Shown one piece after another: positions 1 to 9,452 of a DNA stretch of 64,000 nucleotides. A model generated the notes under the pieces. It was not told where the DNA came from. It saw only the letters and a program-made list of their open reading frames with translations, and did not search any database. The stretch is from Cyanobacteria bacterium FACHB-471 (GTDB lineage: Bacteria > Cyanobacteriota > Cyanobacteriia > Elainellales > Elainellaceae), in NCBI GenBank assembly GCA_014695345.1, contig JACJOC010000058.1:310001-374000 (forward strand), written 5' to 3'. Each line of letters starts with the position of its first letter. Within the stretch, counting starts at the first letter, position 1. The translations under genes were made by a program, and so were the position numbers.

Positions 1-1
1 A

Positions 2-712
2 CGCCTGCCAGGTGGTGCCCGCACCCCTGTGCTGATGATTACGGGGCTGGAAGATCGAGAATCGGTTGATCAAGCCTTTGCAGCGGGTGCGGCAGATTTT
101 GTAACGAAGCCAATTCACTGGGCGGTCTTACGTCAGCGAGTACGGCGGTTAATTCATCAGACTCAACTTCAGCGTAAGTTAGAGGCGGCGAACCAGGCAT
201 TGCAGCGGTTAATTTCGATCGACAACTTGACGCAGGTAGCCAACCGTCGTCGATTTGACGAGTATTTGGGTCAGGAATGGAAATGCATGGTGAAAGAGCG
301 ATCGCCCCTCTCCCTGATTCTTTGTGATGTTGATTTTTTCAAAGCTTACAACGATACCTATGGGCACCAGGCAGGCGATCGCTGTCTTCAGCAAATCGCT
401 AAAGTGCTTGAAAATACCCCCAAGCGCGCGACTGATTTGGTTGCTCGTTATGGAGGCGAAGAGTTTGCGGTGATCTTACCCAGTACTCCGATTGAGGGAG
501 CAGTGCAACTAGCTGAGCTAATACGGGCGGAGGTCAAGGCTCTGTCTATTCCCCATTCCTACTCGCCCAGTCAGATTGTGACGTTGAGCATGGGAGTTGC
601 CTTTGCGAGTAGCTGTAGTGATACAAACTACGAAGCCTTGATTGCGGATGCGGATGCAGCCCTCTATAAAGCCAAGGCTTTAGGACGCGATCGCGTTGTT
701 GCTGACGAGTAA
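2..712 (+). CDS. Response regulator with receiver and GGDEF (diguanylate cyclase) domains, 5' partial
   Basis: The reading frame is open from the first bases of the window, so the true start lies upstream. The visible part begins inside a CheY-like receiver: residues shortly after the edge give the end of beta-4 (PVLMITG) and the conserved lysine of beta-5 (VTKP). A short helical linker follows, then a GGDEF domain with the active-site signature RYGGEEFAVILP about 142 residues after the first in-window ATG, plus the substrate-loop motif DVDFFKAYNDTYGH. An intact GGEEF half-site predicts synthesis of cyclic di-GMP from GTP, controlled by phosphorylation (PleD/WspR-like architecture). It converges with the sensor kinase on the other strand with only 7 bases between the stops, but partnership is not shown. 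The family call is firm; the N-terminus cannot be judged. Confidence 0.9.
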   Translation, partial: RLPGGARTPVLMITGLEDRESVDQAFAAGAADFVTKPIHWAVLRQRVRRLIHQTQLQRKLEAANQALQRLISIDNLTQVANRRRFDEYLGQEWKCMVKERSPLSLILCDVDFFKAYNDTYGHQAGDRCLQQIAKVLENTPKRATDLVARYGGEEFAVILPSTPIEGAVQLAELIRAEVKALSIPHSYSPSQIVTLSMGVAFASSCSDTNYEALIADADAALYKAKALGRDRVVADE

Positions 713-719
713 ATTTGCT

Positions 720-3700
720 TTAACCCTCTTGCAGGTTGGACTGAGCGGCTGAGGAAATGGCTAGTGGCAGTGTCAGCCAAAAAGTAGAGCCAACATTGGG
801 AGCGCTGTGAACCCCAATTTGACCGCCGTGAGCGGTAATAATCTGGCGGCTGAGATAAAGTCCCAAACCAATGCCGGTGGAATGACGTGATTTTGGACCC
901 CGAACATAGCGCTCGAAGAGGCGATCGCTGACTTCCTGACTCATGCCAACGCCATTGTCTTGAAAGTTAAACCGAATCATTTCCTCTTCAACGGTGGCGC
1001 TGACGGTCAGGTCTACCCCTGGAGGATTGTGGTTAAGCGCATTGGTAATCAAGTTCTCGAACACTCGTCGTAGCTGCAGAGGGTCAGCCGTGACGAGCGG
1101 CAAGTCTGGCGGCACCAAGTTTTTTAGTGTGGCTTGATTTTTTAGCACCAGTGGTTCCAGTTCTTCTAGAATGACCTGCGTCAGGAGCCCCAGTTGCAGC
1201 AGTTCGCAGTGTAGAACAACACCTTGGGTTTCACCCGCATGGGCTTGCAGCAAAGAATTGATCAGTTGAAGCTGGTGTTCGCTGCTTTGCAGCATTCGGG
1301 TCACAATTGAGCGAGTGATGGGAATGATCTCTCCAGACTGATTCAGCAAATTCTTCAGTACCAGCGACACGCCCATAATTGGTGTACGCAGGTCATGAGA
1401 GAAGGCATTGAGAAATTCGTCTTTAAGCTGATTGAGTTGTTGCAATTCCTGCATCTTTTGCTGAAGCTGGGCAGTGCGTTCCTCAACCTGCTGTTCCAAT
1501 CCAGCGTTGAGGGACTGCACCTGCTGATAAAGCTGGGACTGCTGGATGGCGATTGTCACCTGGGTAGCTAGGCGGTCCATCAGGTCAGCTTCAAAGGGTT
1601 GCCATTCGCGAGGATTGGAGCATTGATTGACCACGAGTGAACCAAAAAATCGACCGTCTGGCATGATAGGGACGGCAATTCCAGCCCTGATCTGATATTG
1701 CTTGTAGTATTCCTTCAGGTATGGAGGAGATGTAGCTTGTTCCGTGTCATTGAGGATGTAGATGCGATCGCGCTCAAAAATGTCTCGGACTTCCTCGTAA
1801 ATGGAGCTGTCTGTCACCGAGCCTAAAGTAGGCAGAACGTTTTCAGCGACCGATTCAGCAACGACGATGCTGATCCCAGCTTCGTTGTAATGGCTGATTG
1901 AAACTCGGTCAGCTTTCAGCAGATGTCGTACTTCTACGGCTGCTGTGTTGAGAATTTCGTTTAGGTCGAGGGATTGGCGAATGCGAAGTGCGATTTCTCC
2001 CAAAAGGCGATCGCGCTCTGCCGAAGCCCGTAGCTGATGTTCTGAACACTTGCGTTCTGTGATGTCACGTACGATCGCCAGCACTTCATCCTCACCGCTG
2101 ACCACCACCCGCGCTTCATAGTCCCGTATGTAAAAGATCTCAGACGGCGCAATTTGCTCTGAAGTCATTTGTCGGTAGAGCTGGTTAGCGCGGTTGTTGC
2201 TGAGGCGCAACTGATATTCAAAAAGTTGAATCTCACCTGTTTTCAGCGCTTGCTCAACATAATGCATCCGCTGCTCAGCCAGATCGGGCGGCAGCACTTC
2301 ATACACCGTTTTCCCGATCAATTGGCTGGGCGGCAACAAAACATCTCCGTCTCTTTCCGCTTTACAGTCCAGGTAAGTGCCGTCTCGGCTGATTCTAAAC
2401 ATCAAATCGGGAATTGCATTAACCAGTGCCCGGTTTCTGGCTTCACTTTGGCGAATCGCTGCCTCGGTACGCTTCCTCTCTGTAATATTGCGAACCCCTG
2501 CAACCCGCATTGTTTGCCCCTTATACTGAATTGCTTTCACGCAAACAGCAGCGAAAAAGTGGGTGCCATCTTTTCTAACACCCATCGCTTCATATTCGTA
2601 GGGCTGATTAGGCGAGGTGAGCGATTGCCAGGTGCGTTTTACCGCTTCCTGGTAACTGGGTGCAACCAGATCCATCACGGACATGCCAATCATCTCAGCG
2701 GCAGAGTAACCCAGCAGTTGTTCGGTAGCAGGGTTAACGTCAATAATCTTGTTGAAATCGTGAATGATGACGGTTTCAAAAGTGGCATTGAAGAAGCTTT
2801 GGAGTCGATCTTCGCTGTCGCGCAGTTCTTTTTCGACCCGCTTGCGATCGGTGACATCCTGCACCACTGTAAGAACTTCATCCTGCCCGCTAACCACAAT
2901 GCGAGCCTCGTAAGCATGAAGCCCTGACTCTTCTGGGAGGGAATATTCACAGGTTCGCAGTTCACCTGATGCTAGAGTTTGTTGAATTTCACGCCAAAAC
3001 ATATCCGCCACGTCAGCGGGGAGCACGTCATGCAAGTAGCGTCCGACGATCGCTTCACGGGGTACGTCAGCCGACATTGCATTGCCCTTGAAGTCAAGAT
3101 ATCGACCGTTTCGGCTGAGGCGAAACATCAGGTCGGGGCTGGCGTCTAACATTGCCCGGTAGCGAGCTTCGCTGTCGCGCAGGTCTTGCTCAGCCTGTTT
3201 GCGATCGGTAATATCGACCAGAACTCCATCCCACAGCAGGTCGCCGTTGTCTTGCCGCTCTGGGCGAGAAAATCCTTGAATCCACTTCAGTTTGCCGGAC
3301 GGCGTGATGATGCGTCCTTCCCAGTTCCAGGGTTCCAAAGCGGCGGCTGAATCAGCGAGCGCCTGCTCAAAATTGGCTCGATCGGCTGGATGACAAAGGT
3401 CAGCAATCAGCGAAAAATCTGCCTGGACTGCCTCCGGATCTAGTTCTAGTAACTCCTGACAACCAGAACTGGCATAAAGCACCCGACGACTGCCGTCGGC
3501 ACGGCAGAGAAACTGGTAAATCATGCCAGGAACGTTTGCCGCAATCTGTTTGAGCCTGGATTCGCTCTGCCGCAAAGCTGCTTCAACCTGTTGGCGAGCG
3601 ATCGCCCCACCAATGCTAGCTGCCACCATCGATAGTGCAGCTTTTTCGTCCTCAGACCATTGGCGTTCGCTCTGACAATCATCGAAGCCAATAAAGCCCC

Positions 3701-4316
3701 ACAGTTCGCTATTGATCCGAATGGGGACGACCAAAATCGCTAGAATGCCCTGGGTTACTAAGCATTCCTGCTCTTCGGGAGGCATCTCTCGCGTCACCTC
3801 ACTGACAATTTTTCCAGCAGCGATCGCCCGATACCATTCTGTTGCGCTGGGGCTAGAAAACGAAAAGCTCTGGAAGGCGGGGTCATGAATGTGGGCTGTA
3901 ATTGACTCTCGTACCCATTCCAGCTTTTGATTGGCGACAGGCTCTCCCGTTTCTGGGTGAGGCTGAATGGTAAAAATATGGACGCGATCGACCCCTGTCG
4001 TTTTGCCTAAAATTGCTAATGCTCTAGTAATTGCTTCACAGTAGTCATCTCCCATTAACAACTGGCTGGTAGCTTCTGCTACCCCTTGAAGGAGGTGAGA
4101 ACCTCGTGATCGCGACTGGTTGTGACAGCTGGAATGAGCAGAGATATCTGTCGGGACAAGATCTGTTGGGACAATAGCAAGATCTGTTGAGGCAAGCCGA
4201 TGCCCAAAGCTACGGCTGGATTGGGCGATCGCCAAAACCTTCTGTAGCCGGATGAATGCAGCTTCATCCGCACAGCAGTCTCGCAGAGCTTGAAGGCGAT
4301 CGATGTCGAGAATCAT
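720..4316 (-). CDS. Multi-PAS/GAF sensor histidine kinase
   Basis: 1198-aa apparently soluble kinase with no obvious membrane segment. Approximate order: N-terminal helical piece (1-70), GAF (75-242), four PAS domains (250-372, 378-495, 498-620, 625-770), GAF (775-935), a coiled coil rich in Gln and Leu, HisKA with H-box AFSHDLRTP (phospho-acceptor His about residue 974), then a HATPase_c domain with N-box NLITNALNHN, G1 DNGVGM and G2 GIGLGLYLS. Such kinases autophosphorylate on histidine and pass the phosphate to a response regulator. The GAF and PAS modules could bind small ligands or chromophores, but no bilin-binding cysteine was identified. No receiver is fused and no obvious cognate regulator is adjacent, so it is probably an orphan kinase. 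The ATG start is the first in frame. The signal sensed is unknown. Confidence 0.93.
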   Translation of the reverse strand: MILDIDRLQALRDCCADEAAFIRLQKVLAIAQSSRSFGHRLASTDLAIVPTDLVPTDISAHSSCHNQSRSRGSHLLQGVAEATSQLLMGDDYCEAITRALAILGKTTGVDRVHIFTIQPHPETGEPVANQKLEWVRESITAHIHDPAFQSFSFSSPSATEWYRAIAAGKIVSEVTREMPPEEQECLVTQGILAILVVPIRINSELWGFIGFDDCQSERQWSEDEKAALSMVAASIGGAIARQQVEAALRQSESRLKQIAANVPGMIYQFLCRADGSRRVLYASSGCQELLELDPEAVQADFSLIADLCHPADRANFEQALADSAAALEPWNWEGRIITPSGKLKWIQGFSRPERQDNGDLLWDGVLVDITDRKQAEQDLRDSEARYRAMLDASPDLMFRLSRNGRYLDFKGNAMSADVPREAIVGRYLHDVLPADVADMFWREIQQTLASGELRTCEYSLPEESGLHAYEARIVVSGQDEVLTVVQDVTDRKRVEKELRDSEDRLQSFFNATFETVIIHDFNKIIDVNPATEQLLGYSAAEMIGMSVMDLVAPSYQEAVKRTWQSLTSPNQPYEYEAMGVRKDGTHFFAAVCVKAIQYKGQTMRVAGVRNITERKRTEAAIRQSEARNRALVNAIPDLMFRISRDGTYLDCKAERDGDVLLPPSQLIGKTVYEVLPPDLAEQRMHYVEQALKTGEIQLFEYQLRLSNNRANQLYRQMTSEQIAPSEIFYIRDYEARVVVSGEDEVLAIVRDITERKCSEHQLRASAERDRLLGEIALRIRQSLDLNEILNTAAVEVRHLLKADRVSISHYNEAGISIVVAESVAENVLPTLGSVTDSSIYEEVRDIFERDRIYILNDTEQATSPPYLKEYYKQYQIRAGIAVPIMPDGRFFGSLVVNQCSNPREWQPFEADLMDRLATQVTIAIQQSQLYQQVQSLNAGLEQQVEERTAQLQQKMQELQQLNQLKDEFLNAFSHDLRTPIMGVSLVLKNLLNQSGEIIPITRSIVTRMLQSSEHQLQLINSLLQAHAGETQGVVLHCELLQLGLLTQVILEELEPLVLKNQATLKNLVPPDLPLVTADPLQLRRVFENLITNALNHNPPGVDLTVSATVEEEMIRFNFQDNGVGMSQEVSDRLFERYVRGPKSRHSTGIGLGLYLSRQIITAHGGQIGVHSAPNVGSTFWLTLPLAISSAAQSNLQEG

Positions 4317-5042
4317 AACACTCCCGATGGCGACAGTACGGTGGTTTGGAGGGCTTCGTAGATACCTATATATCTCATCAAAACCTGAACTTTTAGTCTT
4401 TCTTAATCATTAAAATAGGTCTACTTTTCCCGCCTGTTGTAGTCACGACAATCCTATCTGTAGACGAAGATAAATCGCTGGTGAAGACTGGTGAAACCTG
4501 AGAATCTTCATGACTTATCTAAGCTCGTTCTTAGGTTTCTAGTACTTCAGCATGAATGAGCAGTTTTACGGAAACTGCATAACTTTTTTCTCACTAGGAT
4601 GAAGAAGGTTCCAAAGAATTTAATCGGATACAAACTATCTTTCTGAAAATTTTTCCTGGAGAAGGTAAGGGGGGTTGGGAATATGACTCTAGAGCTGTCA
4701 AATTATTCCTCAGTTCTGGTTCAAATGTAACTAGCCATATCTCCAGGAATTCACTGTTACTGCAACAAATCTTTAGGATGTTCGGGATTCTTAGGGGCAA
4801 CTAATTTACGCAGATTTCGTCGTCACCGTTGTAAATCTTGTAACAGCCTCCTGATGAGATATTGAGAGAAAAAGAAAGTTAGCACGAGTGGCGATTGCCG
4901 AAAAACGTGTAATAAAAACCTTCTACTCACTTTTTGAACAGAATTAAGAGCTTTTCTTGATTGAACCAACTGAGGAACTTTTTATACCTCTATAGGGTCT
5001 ATTAATTCATCCAGTTCAGCATTTTTTGGAGAACGCTCTCCC
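4317..5042. other. Intergenic region between divergent kinase and SLH genes
   Basis: About 725 bases, AT-rich, separating two divergent genes; both promoters must lie here. Scattered short ORFs have no family resemblance. I see no tRNA, no long hairpin and no clear consensus promoter that I would defend. The stretch near 4990-5042, directly before the SLH gene, ends in a GGAG-containing sequence that may serve as its ribosome binding site. Confidence 0.5.
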
Positions 5043-6278
5043 ATGTCTAGTTTCAATTCTTGGCGATCTGGTACCGCCTTATTAACAGCACTTAGCCTGA
5101 CCGCGGGAGCCGCTGCACCCTTGGTGATTCAGGCTCCTGTGCAAGCACAAACTAGCTTTTTTGATGTCCAGTCAAGCTACTGGGCAGCACCCTTCATTCA
5201 AGAGCTAGCCAGACGAGAAATTATTAGTGGTTTTCCTGATGGCAGTTTCCGTCCCGATGATCCGGTTACTCGCGCTCAGTTTGCCGCAATGGTGCGTAAG
5301 GCCTTTGATCAAGCTCAAGTCCGCAATTCTGTGAACTTTGTCGATGTTCCCAGTAATTACTGGGCTTATGAAGCGATTCAGAAAGCCTATACCATTGGCT
5401 TTTTGACGGGTTATCCCGGCAATGTGTTCAACCCCAACCAAAACATTCCCAGGGCGCAGGTGTTGGTTTCCCTAGCGAATGGTTTGGGCTATACGGCCAA
5501 CGGTTCTGTCGGCAGCGCCCTGCAAATCTACAGCGATAGCAGTAGCATTCCTGAATATGCTCAAACCAGCATTGCTGCTGCGACTCAAGAGCAAATTGTG
5601 GTGAACTACCCCAATACTCAGGTGCTAAACCCTAACCGACCCGCAACTCGTGCAGAGGTGGCGGCGTTTATCTATCAGGCGCTGGTGAGTTCAGGCGACG
5701 CAGTTGCGGTTTCTTCACCCTACATCGTGGGTCAAACTCCAGTCGTACAGCCTGCTGTCAGGATTCCCTCTGGTACAGTAATTCCAGTGGGGTACGGGGA
5801 TGCTGACAAAATTTATGTCTCGCCAGAGGAGCCAGATCCCGTTCCGGTGACACTGCTGGTTGACCGAGATATCATTTCGGCTGACGGTACGGTGTTAATT
5901 CCGGCTAATAGCCAAGTGATCGGTGAGGTGCGAATTGCTGGGGATGGGGCACAGTTCTACGCTGAAGAACTGGTCTTAACCAACGGTTCTCGTCTGGCGA
6001 TGGATGCTACTTCTCAAGTTGTTACGACAACTGAAGTGATCCGCCGAGGGGCTAGCGTGCGTGAAGTCATTACGGGCGCTGCTTTAGGTGCGGGTGCAGC
6101 AGCGGCTGTGGCTGGTGTGACAGGCGATCGCGCGATCGCCACTGAGGAAGTCCTGGGTGGTGTGGGTGCTGGTGCGTTGCTCAACTTCTTCTTAGGTCGC
6201 GATCGCGCCACATTGATTTCGATCGATCCCAACACCGATCTAGATCTAACGCTCAATTCACCTCTAGCATTGCGCTAG
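5043..6278 (+). CDS. SLH-domain envelope protein
   Basis: 411 aa. An N-terminal signal peptide (hydrophobic segment about residues 10-32, ending near VQAQ) precedes three S-layer homology repeats at roughly 38-85, 97-145 and 155-215. The first has the typical pattern FFDVQSSYWAAPFI...GFPDGSFRPDDPVTRAQFA. SLH domains attach proteins to cell-wall polymers; in cyanobacteria they also occur in outer-membrane porins. No beta-barrel porin domain follows here. Instead residues 250-400 hold a small beta-rich region (VLIPANSQVIGEV) and a glycine/alanine-rich hydrophobic stretch near 345-385, resembling secreted cyanobacterial SLH proteins of unknown role. The gene stands alone, with a hairpin about 50 bases after the stop. 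The SLH assignment is clear; the function of the C-terminal half is not. Confidence 0.88.
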   Translation: MSSFNSWRSGTALLTALSLTAGAAAPLVIQAPVQAQTSFFDVQSSYWAAPFIQELARREIISGFPDGSFRPDDPVTRAQFAAMVRKAFDQAQVRNSVNFVDVPSNYWAYEAIQKAYTIGFLTGYPGNVFNPNQNIPRAQVLVSLANGLGYTANGSVGSALQIYSDSSSIPEYAQTSIAAATQEQIVVNYPNTQVLNPNRPATRAEVAAFIYQALVSSGDAVAVSSPYIVGQTPVVQPAVRIPSGTVIPVGYGDADKIYVSPEEPDPVPVTLLVDRDIISADGTVLIPANSQVIGEVRIAGDGAQFYAEELVLTNGSRLAMDATSQVVTTTEVIRRGASVREVITGAALGAGAAAAVAGVTGDRAIATEEVLGGVGAGALLNFFLGRDRATLISIDPNTDLDLTLNSPLALR

Positions 6279-6328
6279 TGCTGAGCTAGAAACGCCATTT
6301 CAACCCGACACATTTGCTGAAATGGTAC

Positions 6329-6367
6329 GAGAAACGTGCTATCGCAACCTTAAAAGGCACGTTTCTC
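6329..6367 (+). terminator. Hairpin after the SLH gene
   Basis: A perfect 11-bp inverted repeat (GAGAAACGTGC and its complement) with a 17-base loop lies 50 bases after the SLH stop. No strong T-run follows, so the hairpin may be a terminator or an mRNA 3'-end stabiliser. Confidence 0.55.
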
Positions 6368-6445
6368 TTCAATTAAAGTCGGGAGGGGATGAGGGCAAGA
6401 CCTTTATCCCTTTTATCGATTGAAATTACAACATTTCTCTAAAAG

Positions 6446-6512
6446 CAGATAGAAGGGCAACCCGCGAAGCGGGTTGCCCTTCTATCTGTAACCCTAATTT
6501 TTGGAATTGGTA
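6446..6512 (-). repeat. Dispersed palindromic repeat, copy 1
   Basis: Bases 6446-6465 and 6469-6488 form a perfect 20-bp stem with a 3-base loop, built around GGGCAACCCGC. Read on the minus strand, the palindrome is preceded by AATTAGGGTTACAGAT. The same leader and a diverged version of the palindrome occur on the plus strand at 14999-15070. This marks an interspersed repeat family rather than a simple terminator, although it could still terminate transcripts. Confidence 0.7.
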
Positions 6513-6526
6513 TTACTTGAGAATTG

Positions 6527-7150
6527 CTATAGCTGGATGCTGCCTTGCCGTAAGATTTTCCATTGGTTGTCCTGCCACCGGATGACAGTAGAAGGAACTC
6601 CCTGAGAGGTCGCTGGATCAAGCTCAGAAGGTTTTGCAGGAGACAGCGTTTGTTCCAGCTTGTCTAGTTCTGACGAGGGGAGGGTGAGAACTTCTGGAAA
6701 CTGGGCAGCGATCGCCTCCATTGTCTGCAGCGGAGGTTCTCCCGAGCGGTTGGCACTGGTGGTGGCGAGCGGACCTGTTTGCGACAGAATGTGACGGGCG
6801 ATCGCACTATTCGGCACTCTAATTCCAATCGTGGTTGGGTCAGCTGGGTTGACTGCGGCGGGCAGATGACTGCTCGCAGGCAACACAAGCGTCAATGCAC
6901 CAGGCCAATACTGCTCAGCGACTTGTTGCCAAATTTGTTTTTCCTCAGCACTGCCTGCTGTAAACTCCCACAGATCTGCACTGTTAGCCCCCATTAAGAT
7001 TAGCGGTTTGGTCTGGCTGCGCTGTTTTGCCGCAAAAATTAGCGCTGCCCGGTCGGGTCGCACTGCCAACGCCGGAACGGTATCCGTGGGGAAGCTAACA
7101 AGGCGATCGCCAGAACGAGCCGCAGCAATCAGATCGGAGAGGGAGTGCAT
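6527..7150 (-). CDS. tsaC: L-threonylcarbamoyladenylate synthase (Sua5/YciO/YrdC family)
   Basis: 207 aa, the size of a single-domain YrdC/TsaC protein lacking the Sua5 C-terminal extension. It makes threonylcarbamoyl-AMP from threonine, bicarbonate and ATP, the first step of t6A37 modification of ANN-decoding tRNAs. Visible signatures: VSFPTDTVPALAVRP near residues 18-32 (substrate pocket), KQRSQTKPLILM with the conserved lysines, WPGALTLVLP, and TIGIRVPN, followed by GPLATTSANRSGEPP. It lies directly downstream of prmC on the same strand (73-base gap containing a long palindrome), so the two translation-related genes may be co-transcribed. The family is secure; the tsaC/sua5 naming is a matter of convention. 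Confidence 0.92.
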   Translation of the reverse strand: MHSLSDLIAAARSGDRLVSFPTDTVPALAVRPDRAALIFAAKQRSQTKPLILMGANSADLWEFTAGSAEEKQIWQQVAEQYWPGALTLVLPASSHLPAAVNPADPTTIGIRVPNSAIARHILSQTGPLATTSANRSGEPPLQTMEAIAAQFPEVLTLPSSELDKLEQTLSPAKPSELDPATSQGVPSTVIRWQDNQWKILRQGSIQL

Positions 7151-7153
7151 GGA

Positions 7154-7218
7154 AAGGATGAGAAGTTCTTGTAGGATGGGTTACGTGCTAACCCATCCTA
7201 CAAGAACTTCTCATCCTT
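7154..7218. repeat. Perfect 30-bp palindrome between prmC and tsaC
   Basis: Bases 7154-7183 pair without a mismatch with 7189-7218, leaving a 5-base loop. The stem contains GTAGGATGGGTTA, a kind of sequence common in cyanobacterial interspersed palindromes. It fills nearly the whole gap between the two same-strand genes and could cut off, or set the level of, tsaC transcription from the prmC promoter. Confidence 0.75.
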
Positions 7219-7223
7219 CACCC

Positions 7224-8132
7224 CTAACTTCTGGCTGCCAGCGCAAACCGCTCAATTCCTGCTAAGTCTGCGTGAATTTGAATGTCTTGATAGCTACCGT
7301 GTTGGTGGAGTAGGGCCGCAACGGTTTGAGCTTGACCTGCCATCATCTCAATCAGCCAGATACCGCCAGCTTGTAAATAATCGGGTGCCGTGCTGATCAG
7401 GTGACGAATGCTATCGAGTCCATCGTCACCACCATCCAAAGCTAATTGGGGTTCATGTTTGGCGACTTCGGGTTGCAGTTCAGACATCATTGAGCTGGGA
7501 ATGTAAGGCGGGTTAGAAACGATGCCGCTGAGGCTGCGCTTGAGTGGCACAAGCGGCTGAAACCAGGAGCCGTGGTGAAATTGAATCTGATCGGTTAAGT
7601 CATACCGCTGAGCATTGATTTGAGCGATCGCCAAGGCTTCAACACTGAAATCTACTGCGTGAATGGTTGCCGATGGAAAGGCAGTTGCCAATCCCAAGGC
7701 GATCGCCCCGCTTCCCGTGCCCAGATCTGCCCAGTGTCCTTGCCTTAGCTTGGGATTTGAGACGGTAGCGGCGATCGCCAAATCAATTAAAAGCTCGGTT
7801 TCAGGTCTGGGGATCAAGACAGCGGGGGAAACGGTCAGAGAAAACTGTCTCCAGGGTGCGACTCCTACCAAATATTGGACAGGAACGCTGTCCTCTAACC
7901 GGCGCTGCCAAAGTTGCATTACTTCTTCTAAAGGCAGCTTTAACGGTACCTTTTCTTGATTACGGATAGTTCCAGAATATAGGTGCAGCCGATCCAGACC
8001 TGCTGCTTCTCGCAAAAGCCACTCAATTTCAAAGCTGGGGATGTGAGCGATCGCCGCCTGCTGTCGAGCATCTTGCCACCATCGCCAAAGCTCTTGGCCA
8101 GATACTTCAGCTAGAGGTTTCGTCATCTGCAC
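7224..8132 (-). CDS. prmC: Peptide chain release factor N(5)-glutamine methyltransferase
   Basis: 302-aa SAM-dependent methyltransferase that modifies the glutamine of the GGQ motif in release factors RF1/RF2. The N-terminal helical substrate-binding domain (about 1-105) is followed by a Rossmann-fold domain. Visible marks are the motif VLIPRPETELL, SAM motif I ADLGTGSGAIALGLA, and the catalytic NPPY in GIVSNPPYIPSS, which is diagnostic for glutamine/adenine N-methyltransferases. Length is usual for PrmC/HemK. The ATG start gives a complete N-domain. It heads a probable two-gene unit with tsaC. The upstream region up to the Tic22-like gene is about 120 bases and likely holds its promoter. Confidence 0.94.
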   Translation of the reverse strand: MQMTKPLAEVSGQELWRWWQDARQQAAIAHIPSFEIEWLLREAAGLDRLHLYSGTIRNQEKVPLKLPLEEVMQLWQRRLEDSVPVQYLVGVAPWRQFSLTVSPAVLIPRPETELLIDLAIAATVSNPKLRQGHWADLGTGSGAIALGLATAFPSATIHAVDFSVEALAIAQINAQRYDLTDQIQFHHGSWFQPLVPLKRSLSGIVSNPPYIPSSMMSELQPEVAKHEPQLALDGGDDGLDSIRHLISTAPDYLQAGGIWLIEMMAGQAQTVAALLHQHGSYQDIQIHADLAGIERFALAARS

Positions 8133-8255
8133 TTGTAGCTCAATACGATATAGGGGCGCTTCACGAACCGCCCCCTACGCCATTCTCACATCAAACACAA
8201 AACCAACAGCACTCAAACACTTACGTTGTAATCCGGGATCTTACAATTCGTGAGC

Positions 8256-9047
8256 CTATTGAGGTCGAGCAGGTTGCCCTTGAGCAGGTTGCCCTTGAGC
8301 AGGCTGTCCTTGAAGCGATCGAATGAATTCAATAGTCTCCCTAGGAGGAACCAGCAAAATCTGATTTAGCTCTGGGTTATCGCTATCCTGCAAAGTTTGA
8401 ATCAGACTTTCCAAATTGACTACCTGAATCGTCATTGATTCAGCCAATTCCGGTTGGCTTTCTCTCAGTTGAGCCAGGAGGTTCTGCAACTCAGCCTGAT
8501 TGAAGAACATGGGAACAACCTGATTTTGTCCCTGTTGAATGGTCAGGTAACCACCATCTTCGGCAGTCGAGCGAGCCAGGAAAACTGGCACACCGCTAAA
8601 CTCCTCAGGATTTTCGCCACTCTGCTGAAGCACAGAACGAGCTGACTCAACCTGCTCCGTCGTGGGTACAAACGTAAACTCTAGAGGCTGCTCCTGGTTT
8701 TCGTTAGCCACCGCTAGCTCATAGACTTGGGCTAAAGAGACAGGCACAACCTGCACATCCGTAGCAAGCTCTGGATCGCTTTGACGCAGATTGTCGAGAG
8801 AGGCTTGAGCATCTTGGCGGCTAATGAATACTCCTGCAACGGCTGGTGCTGCCTCTTCATCTCCCAAAACGGCAACTAGAGGGACACCTTGTGCATTGGT
8901 AATCATAAAGACGGGCACGGACTGTAGTCTTTCTACAACCTGTTCTGGCGTCAATGCCAATGCTCGATTGGCTCCACCTAGTAGGGAACCCAGTAGAATA
9001 CCCCCGACTAGGCTGAGTGTCGTACTCCAGCGAACTAATGACTTCAT
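8256..9047 (-). CDS. Tic22-like family protein
   Basis: About 263 aa from the preferred ATG at 9047, which has an AGGAG element at good spacing; an ATG 27 bases further upstream lacks one. A signal peptide (hydrophobic stretch SLVGGILLGSLLGG, cleavage near ALA) points to export to the periplasm or thylakoid lumen. The body has two related halves, each with a VPVF(M/L) strand (near SVPVFMITN and GVPVFLARS), as in the chloroplast import component Tic22 and its cyanobacterial homologues. The cyanobacterial protein is reported to be a periplasmic/lumenal factor needed for outer-membrane biogenesis. The C-terminus carries a short Gly-Gln-Pro-Ala repeat encoded by three 15-bp units. Monocistronic, with its own upstream region. 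Confidence 0.88.
   Translation of the reverse strand: MKSLVRWSTTLSLVGGILLGSLLGGANRALALTPEQVVERLQSVPVFMITNAQGVPLVAVLGDEEAAPAVAGVFISRQDAQASLDNLRQSDPELATDVQVVPVSLAQVYELAVANENQEQPLEFTFVPTTEQVESARSVLQQSGENPEEFSGVPVFLARSTAEDGGYLTIQQGQNQVVPMFFNQAELQNLLAQLRESQPELAESMTIQVVNLESLIQTLQDSDNPELNQILLVPPRETIEFIRSLQGQPAQGQPAQGQPARPQ
8267..8311 (-). repeat. Three 15-bp tandem repeats in the Tic22-like gene
   Basis: Units 8267-8281, 8282-8296 and 8297-8311; the first two are identical and the third has two changes. They encode the repeated GQPAQ segment at the protein's C-terminus. Such in-frame repeats can vary in number between strains. Confidence 0.8.
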
Positions 9048-9452
9048 AACTGCTCCTGATAACAAAAACTGCAACGGGATTCATCCAATGCTGAGTGATT
9101 TAGCAGCATCGTTTTGCAAGGTCAAACCCATTGCCCTGTAGATTGACCGCCTAGTTAAGCATCTACCGGACGGACAACAGCAAGCCTTTGACCTTTCAAC
9201 ATAACATCAGACCTTTAAATTTACTTTCGATGTATCCAGGACAAAACCAGGACTGATTGAAATTTGAGCTTTTAAGGTTTTCCTGAACTGATGTCTTCTC
9301 GACTCGATGACCTGGACAACGCAGAAATGGTTCCGAGCGCAATGCATGGAAGACAAGGTTTCACCATATTGGTGTAGCCAAGCCATCGTACTAATCGCAA
9401 AAAGCAATCAGGCTAAAAGCTGCTAACTTCACCCAATACTAGAGTTCGGTAA
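9048..9452. other. Intergenic region upstream of the Tic22-like gene
   Basis: Roughly 400 bases between the Tic22-like start and the tRNA 3' end. The promoter of the Tic22-like gene should be in the part nearest 9050-9150. I see no convincing gene, long repeat or RNA structure in the rest. Confidence 0.45.

Noticed and set aside
2169-2927. 252-aa plus-strand frame opposite the large histidine kinase
   Set aside because: Lies wholly inside a well-supported kinase gene whose PAS and GAF motifs are intact; the antisense product has no family resemblance.
4594-4800. 68-aa minus-strand frame in the region before the SLH gene
   Set aside because: Short, without motifs or a plausible start context, in an AT-rich regulatory stretch.
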